NCBI GenBank assembly: GCA_947579665.1
Contig: OX388349.1
Location: 25,762,459-25,826,458, forward strand
Reading direction: 5' to 3'
From: Sympetrum striolatum
Taxonomy: Eukaryota > Arthropoda > Insecta > Odonata > Libellulidae
Length of the DNA stretch: 64,000 bases
The translations under genes and the position numbers were made by a program. A model generated the notes under the pieces. It was not told the origin of the DNA. It was given only the letters and a program-made list of their open reading frames with translations, and made no database searches. Shown here one piece after another: positions 1-11,112 of this stretch (the first letter of the stretch is position 1; each line of letters opens with the position of its first letter).

Positions 1-3000
1 GTAAATATTATTAGGATATCATTGATATCCGGGCTCACTGAATTTTTCTCTAATTTCTTTGTGGAATTAGGACTGAGAGCAAAAAAAATGTAGGTGCTTA
101 TCTTTAGAAATGCTTGGTTCCATTCTATTCTGATTACATAAAAGGTGTACGTATGTAAAATAATATTAATTAATGCAAAAAAACAACAGAAATGTCAACA
201 CCAGTGTTTTTAGCTCATATTTTCAACTTTTACTGATTGAAATATCAAATATATATATATCAAATTCTTCATTTTCTCTTATTCCTCCTGCTTCGCAATT
301 TTTCTATTTTGTACTGCTTTTTGGTTTTCTTTTTCTGAACGATAAACGTAGTTTACTAGCGGAATTTCCAATTACTTACTCTTTCTTGGCACTCGTCGAA
401 ATTGAGTTTTCTTTTATACCCTACTTCCTGGAAGAACTGAACAGAGGCTGTAAAAAAAGCAAAGGAATATTCATCAAAGCCTCCGAATTCATAAAAAATC
501 GTACAACCTCTTCCATTGAGGTTAGTTTCACGTCCAAATCCACGGAAGTAATTAATATAAGAGGTCTCTGGATTGACAATTTATGTGTCGCCATCTGGGG
601 AGATTAAGAGAAAAGTTGAGATAGCGAGATGGTGAAAAGCATTTGCCAGGAGATAAGATTGTCGACGAAATCACCGACTTAATGCGGAGGCCAGGAAGTT
701 GCGTTTGGGTCTCCAAGAGTCATTGGGGAAAGTGGTAAACACAAATGGAGATTGCAATTGTTACCCGTACCAATATTTATTTCATTCAGTTCCGTTTAAG
801 AAAGTTTTAATTGACATTATAGAAATAAATATTGTTTAATACAGCACGTGAATTAACATTTCAGTGCTAAGTAGGTTGTGTAGACTTTCGCAGATGTACA
901 ATAAATATTTTGCAACTTACATACAGATCACAAATAGGTTAGATTAATGAGTCTCGCTAGGTATTCGTGCATCGATAAATTTGAATTTTATGGAACACAC
1001 TTTCCATTAGATAAGGGAAAGGAATGTTGTGGGAAGAGGTATAATTTTGAGCAGAGATTTATGAGAGCTGTATCTTATACACAGTGAGGTTCTGCGGTAT
1101 ACTTTATAGGTGAGCTTTGAATAAACATATTGATGCTCTGGGAAGAACAGAGATTAAAATGAAATATTTAATGTGTCAAAGAATTTCATTTTCTCGAACC
1201 AGATAGTTTTAAAGGAAGCGTACACGCGTTGTGACCATGTGAAATTAAAATGCACTGAGTAATTTTCCACATCTTTAATGGATATGAGCTAATATAAACT
1301 TATATTCTATCATAGTTTTAATATGTTTAAGAAAATCTCTCGAGAGCTAATAATATTTCCATTTCGCTCAGAGAATTAGCACACAATGAAAAATTTTCGC
1401 GAATCCTTTTATGAATACAGTTAATTGAATCGCTGTGATTTTGGTCACTTTGAAACCCTTTGACAACTTTAATGTATCCTCTATAACGTACAATAGAAAG
1501 CTCTCATAATGATTATTTTTAAGCTTTTAACATGTCTAACGAGAGTTGTTCTTTTTCCCAATTCCGGAGAGTATGAATTGTATAATAATGATTCGTTCTA
1601 GCATATATTTAACTAGTCTACCTCGTTGTATTAGAATGGCCTATATACAAAAGAGGTAGTATGGTTTAAAAGTATGCTTAAATATTGATTAGATAAATAA
1701 AATATCCGAGATATTTAGTAGAATCATGTTGAGAGAAATTGCTGTATCTATCGTTGTTCGTTATATATAGCAGATTTAGTCCCATTTTATCTTGCTCTGC
1801 CATTAATTTAACTAATCGTCGTACCTTCATGTATTCTTTTATATTTAATGTAAATTAGATGGATTATTGTTACCGTTAATTTCTTTTAATACAGCCATTG
1901 ATTTATTTCGGAGCATTTAGACGAGACTGGATATTTTTCGAATTAAAGCGTACATCTCATAAGGTGCATCTCCCGATACAGCGCATGTACTCACATGTGA
2001 ATGACGAGAGAATTGGAGCATCACGGAGGAGTAAACAATTTCAGTAAGAGGATGCAAATCCATTACCGAGTTGGATTCCACTCTTTCTCCCGTTTAATTA
2101 ATTCGCTAAGGGCCTTAGGGGGCGCACCCTAGCACTCCTTCTTTCATCTGTTTCCAACTTGGGCTGACACCTCAGGGGAGCGACTGCTGCATCGGAAGGC
2201 CGAGTGACTTTGGATCGATTATTGAAAGGAAGGATCCCGCAATGGAAGGAAATAACCCGGTTAAGGCATTAAGTTTGTTCATTAAGCCGGTTACAATCTG
2301 CGGGAAAGTCTCATCGGATACCGATCTCCGTCTGTAAGTCGAACTCGAAAAACTTTACTCTCGTAGAGGGAAGTTTGCGAGTTACGAATCTTAGGCATTT
2401 AATCTTTTCGATAATGGAAGTTTTAGATTAGAAATAAGGAAACGAATCAAACGCAAAGTTATACAAAACGTATGGCAAATATAATAACTTTCTCTAATGA
2501 AAAGAACGCAACTGTTTCACAGAAGTGTTTGATACGAATTATTCCGTGAATAGTGACGTTTTTATATATGTACTTATAAATGGACTATATTTTGGTTAAA
2601 ATTAAAGTAAATAAACCAACCTCCAATTCTTCTGGTACAGAAAGCTATTGGTGTTTATATAACGATACCGTTTCACTAGAGAGAAGCAATACAATTGGGT
2701 GTAAATGAGATAATAAAAACTTAAATTTAATTATAAAATTGTAAGTAAATAGCCTGCTCGTATGTTTGAAGAACATCGTGGATCATGAAAGCAAGATTAA
2801 AATTCCTATGTGTAAAAGACATTTTGGCTAAGTGCTGTCTATACTAAAGGAATCCATTCTTAAAAATGGTAAGAAATAAGCACGTATTAAGCATAGTGGT
2901 CAACGACAAATTGATTTAGAAGTAGAAGAATCTTACGTAAAAGTCAGAAAAGACGCAAGATACAGTGAATAAAATATATCTACCGAAGATGATTCACAAT

Positions 3001-4963
3001 CACATTCATTACGTATTGGACTATATCACATTCTTTATTCAGGCACTGCATCTGATCGAGATTTCATCATATCTTCCAAAACTAATAAACGCTCAATAAA
3101 TTAATAGTTTTCCTTGAATTTGAACTAATCAGCTTATAGATAGAACTTTTCAGAATGTCAAATATTAACAGTTCCTAATAAAACCATCTTACAATACCAA
3201 TCATGTTTAATGAAATAATGAAAATAATTTGATATAATTAAGCAAGCAGTTGTGTAAATTAAGTAATTATTTAAAAATAAAATTTACCAACAATCATTAT
3301 TTTTATCTATCATTACTGTCTGTACTAATGTATTTTTAACAAGTTAATTTAATTTTTTCTTCTATATATGTACTTCTATATATAAAATTTATTTTTGATG
3401 AGCTTATTTATGTGCAGATAATAATTGACGTAGCCCCTATTGAAAATTTGTTTAATTTATATCACCAAAATATTTTAAAGCTTGAACCACAATAATGCAT
3501 AATTATTATCACAAACTCATTTTTAAATCCTTATGCTTTGCATTTTTTAAACTGTGTATGCAAAGAATGACGCAAGGTAATATGAAATTAATTTTTCTTA
3601 AGCCTTCAAATCCATACATTTTTCACAGAATGCAGACTTGAGAGTCGGAATTCTCTATTATAGGAAATTTAATGGAAACACCGTTCGATGAGATGAGATG
3701 AATACCGACCTGGATCGGTGTTTCTGAAGGTGAGTGCGAAATAGCATACTTAATTGATCGTAAGGATTCTATGATCTCCCGCAGTCGAAGGGCCTTTTAA
3801 ATCGAGTCAATAGACCGCAAGCATTCCTCTCTGAGGTATAAAGCCTTTATTTTTTCTCCTTTCATTGAAGTCATTGTCTATGATTACGTCCTTCCTGCGC
3901 AATTTCACTTAACATCTCTATGGGAAGCCAAAGAACGGGAAGTTCACTTGAGGGAACAAGGGTTCGAGGCCATACGATGCACGTCTTCAAGTCGTCAGCA
4001 AATTGCAGGGGCAGGGTATGCTCCATAGATCGATTCCCTAAGTGTGAGAAATCAAGGGTGAAAGGGTTAAAGTTCTAATCTTGTTTCTTCAGAAAATGAC
4101 TTTGTGAAGATTGTGATATTGCTGAGTGGTTAACTTATTGGATTTGCTCTTCGAGTCTGGAATATCCTTCATAAAATACTTGATAAATTCCGCCTTAAGT
4201 TAACAGAAATTGTACACTCCTTGCCACAGTAAACAGCTTCATAATTTTTTTCCATACATATTTGCCATGACTCCATATTGGATGTAATTAAAACCAATTT
4301 CCAATCCTTATGCAATATGTCTCCCATTTAAAGGATATAATCTAATGCAAATACCTAGTATTTTCTTGCTCATCTCTCAATTACTGACAATTTATATGCT
4401 AAGCATGTAACATCATTCATATTCTGTTCACGTTGGTCTTCTATTTAAATATTTCCAATCGTTTTACTTTTATCAATAATTTTGCCTGGTGGAAAATCCT
4501 AAATACATATTTCGGACTGATTAATACTACTGATTGTATGCTACTTTTCAATAGCATATTCTCTTATGAACATTGAAATTCTTTCAGGACAGGAAGTTTA
4601 ATTTAGTATCGGTTCAGCCAACCTAACTTTGCGAGATATCATTCCATATAAGAGGAACAGAATTTTGGAAATAATGTTTCTTTCTCCTCTCCAAAAGTAT
4701 AAAGATAGGTAGTCCGTGTCAAATTTCAGCTTAGCAAATGCAGTTTCTGAAGGGGTTTGCAGCTCTAGGCTTATGTGTGGATGTGTGGATATATTTCGAG
4801 ATAGTATTCGTTAATTAGTCAAAATATTATAATATAATAATTTTCTTTATAGTTAAAATGTTAAAAATTTACTATCGGCTGATAAGTAAGTGCTATACAT
4901 CTTAAGATGAAGGAATGGGATGTAAACGAGAGGGTACTGAACAAAACATTTTAGATTTAAATA
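1..4963. other. AT-rich stretch without recognised gene
   Basis: I see no protein family, RNA gene or transposon end here. The longest open frame (173-607, plus, 144 codons) is hydrophobic at its N-terminus, matches nothing I know and has no supporting splice or composition signal. A GC-richer patch at about 2085-2345 stands out from its surroundings and carries two CCGGTTA words exactly 30 bp apart (2257 and 2287); it may be a regulatory element, but that is a guess. Confidence 0.5.
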
Positions 4964-5098
4964 TTAACCCTCCAAGGACGAGAATTATTTTTTCTTAAAA
5001 ATTAGCCTAATTTTAGTATATTGGTATTCAGATGACCTAAATTAACAACAGAAAATTGTTTAAAAAAAGTTAACAATAATAGGTTCGTTGCAAATGCC

Positions 5099-5136
5099 CG
5101 TTCCCATATGGGCACGTCAGTCCTTCCCACTACTAC
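5099..5136 (+). repeat. left subterminal inverted repeat of the piggyBac-like element
   Basis: The 38-bp sequence begins CGTTCCCATATGGGCACG and ends in CCCACTACTAC. Its reverse complement recurs at 7141-7178 with one mismatch (T against G). The left copy lies 131 bp from the element end and the right copy 367 bp from its end, so the arrangement is asymmetric. Conservation here is much higher than in the transposase remnant, which suggests recent cis-function or a shared role in non-autonomous copies. Confidence 0.85.
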
Positions 5137-5269
5137 TATTACGCGCGCCATGATGAAATTTAAAAAAAGCATTTTATTGAAAAAAATCATATTTATTTCA
5201 AAAAGATATTGTATGAAATGGTTTTTCTTGGAAGATATAAGTATTTGTTTTATAATTATTTTGTTAAGT

Positions 5270-6800
5270 ACTTTGTAAAACATTTAACACAGAGCCCAAC
5301 ATCGCACTTATTACGCATTGTTCTCCCACGACTCTCGCACTCTTCATATGCGCAGCGTTTTCCCTTGTTCTGCGGTATGTCACCAATTACACCGATTAAT
5401 TGATTATACCATAACCCTTGCGTGGAGCCAGTTTTTGACGAGGAAGCCTTGCTGAGTCGTCAAAAAGCTGAGCTGAGCAATCTTCCGTCTAAACTCTAAT
5501 TTTGTCCTTGGATCTGAGGATTTCCTTTTATTATTATTATTATTCGATTGTATGAGTTGCAAATAATTTATATAAATCATATCTTACCAATATGCAGTGA
5601 ATTTACATGAATTTGGTCAGTTCCACCCATATGCTTATTATACTGGGATATGAAGTAGGGTTATGGAAGCTGAATAATTTTCTTTTGTTTCCTATAAAAC
5701 CTTTTAGCTTTCATCAACGGCGTAACTCCATACGCTGCGCTGTTGAAGCTGCCACAATTACCAAATTGTCCAGCCATTTAGTGATTCCTATTCCTTCACA
5801 TGTAGAAATAGCTGTGATGCTCTTTCCATTCTCCTCCTTTTTTAGATCATTTTTTGGTGGTAGCAGACTATCTTTCGGAATCCGGTTCTTTCTGATTCGC
5901 CCAGTTCCATTGTAGCCACATCATTTCAAATGTGGCAATAAATTCTTTCGTATAAATTATATATTGAGCTAAATAAATTAATGCTATTATATTATTTCAC
6001 ATACCACTTCAAATTATAATAACCGAATCTTATCGATTTACCTCTACTACATCGCTTTCAGCTGTTTCTTCCGTAGTATCTTATCATCTCTTCTTCACAA
6101 TCTAAGAACTGGGAAGGCACCAAATGCTGCAAACATCTCTGTGTAATTATTTTCATCGTAGGCCAGACTTTGTAGAACCCATCGCTTGACTGTCTAACTT
6201 AGTATTATCCGCTAAGTGTAAAAATTTCATTATTTGGATGAATCAGTCCATCCTCATCGCTCTACTAACCAATTCAATATGTACATCCTTTTTCGCGTCC
6301 CAGTAATATTTTTTCCAGGAGAATGATGTACCCGAATACAATCAAAATGCCAATGACGGCTCGCATCTCCTCTGCTGTAATTTGTGGACTGGGGCAATTA
6401 AAAAATCGGGCGTAATTCTCACTTTGTTCCACTATGAATGCGACGAAATCGTCATCGATGAAGAGCTCTAGCAATTAGATGCAGCTAAGTTTAGAGTATG
6501 AAAAGTAATCTGCTTCAGAAAAACTTCCCGCACACTCAATGCTGCCCTTTATCCATTTTCTCCGCACAGATTTTTTTGCCCCATCGTCTTCTCCAGCACC
6601 GATACTTTCGTTGGTTGCCAACCGAATTTCGGCTTGTGCCCTCATTTGCTTGCCAGTAAAATTGTCAACCAATCTTTCCTCGTTTTCATCAGCCAATGCT
6701 TCATCAGTTCGCTCGTTTTCTTCTGTTGGAGAAATGAAGAAATCGGTAACATCTACCTGACTCTCTTCATCCTCGTCAAGGATTCGGAGAGCCTCCTTCA
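5270..6800 (-). pseudogene. piggyBac transposase (DDE_Tnp_1_7 type), broken
   Basis: Read on the minus strand, islands of similarity to piggyBac transposases occur in the expected order but in different frames. First comes an acidic N-terminal region rich in Glu and Asp (about 6800-6480). Then LFIDDDFVAFIVEQSENYA with ITAEEMRAVIGILI (6470-6330), VSRAMRMD followed by IQIMKFLHLADN (about 6270-6200), EEMIRYYGRNS with RGKSIRFGY around the first catalytic Asp region (about 6100-6020), KWLDNLVIVAASTAQ (about 5790-5740) and YNKHMGGTDQ (about 5650-5610). The C-terminal Cys cluster, with CAYEEC and CDVGLCVKC, lies at about 5370-5270. Stops and frameshifts separate the islands, and part of the region between the first Asp block and the KW-DN block appears deleted. 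The gene cannot make an active enzyme. It sits inside the TTAA-flanked element, which confirms the assignment. Confidence 0.88.
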
Positions 6801-7140
6801 GTGAAGTCGACTCATGAAAACTTACGTTTTTCCTGAATAGAAACTATAACACCTCTAATGATATCATTTTTATGTGAAGCTAATAAAATTTGAAAGGATT
6901 TGTATATCTAGTACAATAATCATTTGCTAATATATGTTGTTGCCGCTTCTACTATATAAATTTAGGTTTTCCGAGATTTAGTTCATAAATATGCATAATA
7001 ATTGCCATAGTCTTCTTGTCACAACTTAAAACTAAAATAATCCTTAACTTAATTGCACCAAAAATAATGTATTATGTCGCAAAATATTCTTTTATATACT
7101 ATATATAGCTTTCCTTGACAGCCATCGGCAAGGAAATCGC

Positions 7141-7178
7141 GTAGTAGTGGGAAGGCCTGACGTGCCCATATGGGAACG
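7141..7178 (-). repeat. right subterminal inverted repeat of the piggyBac-like element
   Basis: This is the inverted partner of 5099-5136, 37 of 38 bases identical. A related palindromic block at 7513-7538 lies closer to the right terminus, so the right end carries two copies of the CCCATATGGG core and the left end one. Confidence 0.85.
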
Positions 7179-7549
7179 CAGCAATAAACAACGTTATAAC
7201 AACAATAAATAACCTCAAACTCTGCTCTATTTAATTTCTTTCGATGATTAGAACATCATACTAAAGGTATACAAGCAAAAGACTACTTTAAATTAAAAAC
7301 AGTAAAACTTATAAAAATTAGTTGCCAGAAGGATCCATCTCAAAATTTCCCTGTTTTTCGAAAAATCACAAGAAATATTTCTCTTGACTTAAATGCGCCA
7401 AAACTCAAATGAAACTAAGCTTTGGACCCTCTTAGCTCACAAAATATCGTTTACTGACCATTTTATGACACTCAAGATATTGTTTAGCTACCTAGAGAAC
7501 CCAGCTACAGTCCGTTCCCATATGGGAACGTCAGTCCTTTAAGGGTTAA

Positions 7550-8854
7550 ACTGATTTCTGCTACCCATCTTGACGGATGGCATATTTTTCATTTATTTTT
7601 CGGTGCAAAAATATATCTTTCATCTACTTATCATAGCTGTTAAGACATGAAAGCATGACAATACATGAGAGATATGAATGATGCTGAATTATGACTCTGA
7701 TTTAGAAATCTTCTTATAGAATTCTTATGGAACATATACTACACTTCTAAGAGAAGTACAACTCATAGTATCATTGTATTTACCATATGTGGGCAAGTCT
7801 CAGTTATAGCATTAATGCTTAGTGAGAAAAAAAGGGTAAACTACTTCACTCCTCATCTTGTCAATTAAGTCCCATTCCCTTTAGTGTATCTAGTGCTTGA
7901 CGAGAGATGTTTCAACTGATCTTCGGGCTTCATTTTGATTTCAGATGTAAAATTTGATTAAATCTGAGTTGAAGTATGTCAGCTATGAAGTACGCCAAAG
8001 TACGTTCTAGTTTTTCTATTCTTTCTTTTTTCCCGGATAAATTAACCTGAAAAAAAGGTAACGGAGGACCCAATTGCGTGTGGAAGATAACTGAATGTGC
8101 TTAGGCGATGAAGCAAAAGTGAATGAGGAAAAAACTTCCGGTGACAATAAACTTCGAGAGTGACAGGAAGATGGATGATTAGGAAAATGGTCTTTGAACC
8201 ACGTCCATCAATCTTGATAAATTTCTTGTTATAGATAACCATACGGCAAACTTGGTCTGTCTAACGTCTCGTAAAACATTGCTTGCGAATCAGTCAAGAC
8301 TGCTTCGGACATGAGCCGTTAAATCGAATTAATGTCTTTTCCCATAGAAATTTAATGCTCATATAAAAATTGGGAATAATACTACAATTTTCGTCTGAAT
8401 CATGGTATTTTTCATTGAAGGAGGATTCTAATATTTTCAGCCTTAAAATTTCTTCAGCCGGACGAACTTCAAAGTCGTGAATTTCCAACCATTTGCCTTA
8501 CTTTCCCATTAGGATCTCTGGAGTTATCTTTGCCAGGAGAAAAATTTAATATGGCGGAATGAGCATGATAAAAACAGGATGTCTGGTTTTCCGCGACTTT
8601 ATAATTAAATTCCTCTCTCGCGGATATGAAACGAGCTCGTAATTCCATTATTTTCTACGTTTTGGAGGGTTATCAATTGTGTCATCATCATCATTCCTAT
8701 TTCTCTTTTATTTAATTTTCTTATGCCCCCATGGTAATGTTGCAATCCCATCATTGCAAATATGTCTTTTATCATCATTGGTGCTAAAACTGAGTTTATA
8801 AACAGTGACAGTTTAAATATCATGTTTATTAGATTCGAAAATGAAAAAAAAAAC
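7550..8854. other. no recognised feature
   Basis: AT-rich sequence with only short open frames (up to 87 codons) that look random. I see no transposon end, tRNA or conserved exon. Confidence 0.5.
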
Positions 8855-9055
8855 TGTAAATTTTCCACACTATTTTATTTTAAAGTACGACCGGTTTCGC
8901 TACCGGAGTAGCATCTTCTGGTACAGAAACAGAATAGTATATATAATAATACCGAAGTATATATAATATATAATAATACCGGATATATAATAATACCGTA
9001 ATATATAATAATATATATAATAATACCGGAGTAGCATCTTCTGTACCAGAAGATG
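8855..9055 (-). mobile_element. Penelope-type retroelement tail with hammerhead-like motif
   Basis: On the minus strand the sequence holds AGAAGATG, then the stem GCTAC...GTAGC, then CGAAACCGGTCGTAC, followed by an AATAAAAT...TGTGGAA tail at 8856-8885. The order (CUGANGA-like box, stem II, GAAA, very short stem III, GUC, stem I base) is that of the minimal hammerhead ribozymes reported in Penelope-like elements. Here the first box reads CAGAAGA rather than CUGANGA, so activity is doubtful. A second copy of the AGAAGATGCTACTCCGGTA segment lies at about 9024-9050, beside a small palindrome (9033-9055). A run of TATTATTATATAT-like repeats with interspersed CGGTATT lies between. Related tails occur at 30.7 and 54.6 kb. 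It interrupts the polymerase gene immediately upstream on the minus strand. Confidence 0.6.
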
Positions 9056-10022
9056 CACTCGAAATCGGCATAAATCACGAAGGGAACTTTGATCATATGG
9101 GAATAATTTTTAAATTTTAACCATTTTTCATCTTCTGATGGTAAAATTGCTTTCCCTATGGCTTTGATGATACAAATTTCCTTATGCGATAAAAACTTAT
9201 CGTTATTGGAAAAATGAGAGAGACATCGTTTACAAATGTAAAGTTTGTGTCCGTGTTTAGTGATTTGAGACTGCACTAATTTTTTAAGATCTAATATGTG
9301 GCAAAAATGGCTTTCCTCATTTTCTATAATAAATAACAAATCTCTATGATCTTGCAATTCTTCGTCTACAATTGAAATGTTATTAACTCGCTCAAATTTG
9401 CGTAATTCATGCAATTTTGTTGGATAATTGATACAATTACAATCGTATTTAATTTGGAATTCATGTTTATTATATTGAGATGTACGCTCTGAATGTTTCG
9501 CTACAAACTTTGCGAAAATGGCATATTTGAAACAGAACTGGTCGTTATTTTTAACATTAATTACAGATTTGGTATTTTTTATTTTTGGAGGTAACTCAGT
9601 GTATGATGAGGCTTGTAATGGACTATACCGATTAATTATCAATTATAATCCTATTACATAACTTAAAGACCATCCGGACTCTTTTGCTTGCTGCTCAGAC
9701 TCTCCATTCATTATTTTAGCATATGAAGTATCTAGCAATACACTAACATCGATGTATTGAAAGACTGAACAATTCACTGTTTTAAAATTTCGCTCTGAAG
9801 AACCATTTTCTTTAGAATATTTTGCTAACATTAAGATATTAAAGGTAATAGATTTATGAATATTTAATTCAGCTGCAGTTTTCTCAATCAGTATTCTATA
9901 TCAGTACAATAGTCTAGAAATGGAATATCTTTATGTGCTTTACTCCCCCTCACCCAATATGTTTTTAATCTCCCTCTCGCGATACTTTCAATATCTTCAA
10001 TCGCAGCAGCACCCTCAGCCAT
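9056..10022 (-). pseudogene. Polinton/Maverick-type family B DNA polymerase, N-terminal part, broken
   Basis: The reading runs on the minus strand from an ATG at 10022 (first residues MAEGAAAIEDIESIARG). A frameshift near 9890-9905 and an in-frame stop at 9643-9645 interrupt it. Family features seen: ESGWSLSYVIGL leading into INRYSPLQASSYTELP, then INVKNNDQFCFKYA, KFERVNNISI, a C-x2-C...H-x4-C zinc-binding motif (ICKRC...SHKEIC), and KNYSHMIKVPFVIYADFEC. The last piece is the Asp-x-Glu exonuclease I motif. These match the N-terminal region of the DNA_pol_B_2-type polymerases of Polintons, or of related virus-like elements, in insects. The whole polymerase domain downstream of Exo I is missing: a Penelope-type tail begins right after the motif. 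No integrase, protease or capsid gene is visible nearby, so this is an isolated fragment. Confidence 0.8.
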
Positions 10023-10621
10023 TCTAAAAAAAGAAGTAACCCTAATTACTTCCCCGACCTAACTAAATAGAATTTAGATGTATATTACTAATTTATATCC
10101 CACTTAAAATCTGACGTATTTGATTGTACAGCGCCACAGTATGCTCCATTGCTTACTAGAACTGTACGAGTGGTACTTTAGAAGGTGGTTCACCTTCTTT
10201 GCGCTTCAAGACGAGTCTGCTTGTTCGGTGGCACGTTCTCCTACTCGTTGTCGTCGCCGCCTCCCCAAGGTCGTTTCTGAGCAGACCCGCGAGTTCGTTT
10301 GGTAGGCGGGGTATCATTATCTCCTCCTGTCCAAGAATGACTCAACTCTCTGCCCATGGCTCTTTCATAACTGTAAGGAAATCAGCTTACAACTAAGCTT
10401 GCAAGTGCGCATGAAAGGAAGTCGGTTAAGCTTCTTCTTTCCGCCACGCTCAAGAATGTTTCAGTTATCTACCCATATTAGGATTTTTCACAACTGGATA
10501 GGACTGAGCTTGAAGCTAATCTTGCAACTGTATGTGTACATTGCTTAAGCATAAAAAAGGTTACACAATCGTAGAATGATGCAATTAGAAGGAAACTTTC
10601 GAGTAACCTTAAGGATTAACA
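10023..10621. other. GC-richer spacer without recognised gene
   Basis: The segment 10120-10330 is richer in G, C and CpG than its neighbours. The short frames in it (61-65 codons) match no family I know. It could belong to the Polinton fragment, to a regulatory region or to neither. Confidence 0.4.
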
Positions 10622-11035
10622 AACAGGATACATAGTTTTCGCAAAAAGGATGACCCGTGGTTGTTAAAACAGGATGGGTAGTGGTTTGGTAATTTAGCAA
10701 AAAGGATGGACTGTGGTTGTTAAAACAGGATGGGTAGTGGTTTGGTAATTTAGCAAAAAGGATGGACTGTGGTTGTTAAAACAGGATGGGTAGTGGTTTG
10801 GTAATTTAGCAAAAAGGATGGACTGTGGTTGTTAAAACAGGATGGGTAGTGGTATGGTAATTTAGCAAAAAGGATGGACTGTGGTTGTTAAACAGGATGG
10901 GTAGCGGTTTGGTAATTTAGCAAAAAGGATGGCCTGAGGTTGGTTAACTGGGTGCTTAGTTTTTCACAACAGTATGACTTATGAAACAAGATGGCCAGTG
11001 GTTAGTAAACAGGATGATTAGTGGTTGATAAACAG
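10622..11035 (+). repeat. 56-bp minisatellite array
   Basis: Units with a period of exactly 56 bp start at 10663, 10719, 10775, 10831 and 10887, each containing GTTAAAACAGGATGGG, TAGTGGTTTGGTAATTTAGC and AAAAAGGATGGACTGTGG. A partial unit precedes the first. The fifth unit has lost one A and later units decay (10942-11035), retaining words such as AAACAGGATG. The central units are nearly identical, so the array expanded recently and is probably length-polymorphic. Nothing suggests coding. Confidence 0.95.
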
Positions 11036-11057
11036 GTCTGAACTTGATATATAATCG

Positions 11058-11112
11058 GTTTGTAAAGCAGTGCATCTTCGCACTTTGAGTGAAGATGCAC
11101 TGCTTTACAAAC
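11058..11112. repeat. 22-bp perfect foldback
   Basis: The arms 11058-11079 and 11091-11112 are perfect reverse complements (22 bp) separated by 11 bases. The arms contain GTAAAGCAGTGCATCTTC. The array of 56-bp repeats ends just upstream. Its stem length resembles a small-RNA hairpin, but the pairing is perfect and there is no expression evidence; it may equally be a fragment of a foldback transposon. Confidence 0.85.

Larger units (their letters stand above)
4964..7549 (-). mobile_element. piggyBac-like DNA transposon (decayed)
   Basis: A 2578-bp unit (4968-7545) lies between TTAA tetranucleotides at 4964-4967 and 7546-7549, the target site of the piggyBac superfamily. The ends are imperfect inverted repeats: CCCTCCAAGGAC on the left against CCCTTAAAGGAC read inward from the right (two mismatches). 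Further in, a 38-bp subterminal inverted repeat (5099-5136 and 7141-7178) differs at one base; it contains the palindromic core CCCATATGGG. A third, shorter copy at 7513-7538 holds the perfect 18-bp palindrome CGTTCCCATATGGGAACG next to the right end. A minus-strand transposase pseudogene fills the middle. The subterminal repeats are probably transposase binding sites; that is inference. A short TTA microsatellite lies inside at about 5530-5545. Confidence 0.88.

Noticed and set aside
173..607. 144-codon plus-strand frame
   Set aside because: No family resemblance, no codon or splice evidence; long frames of this size are expected occasionally in 64 kb on two strands.
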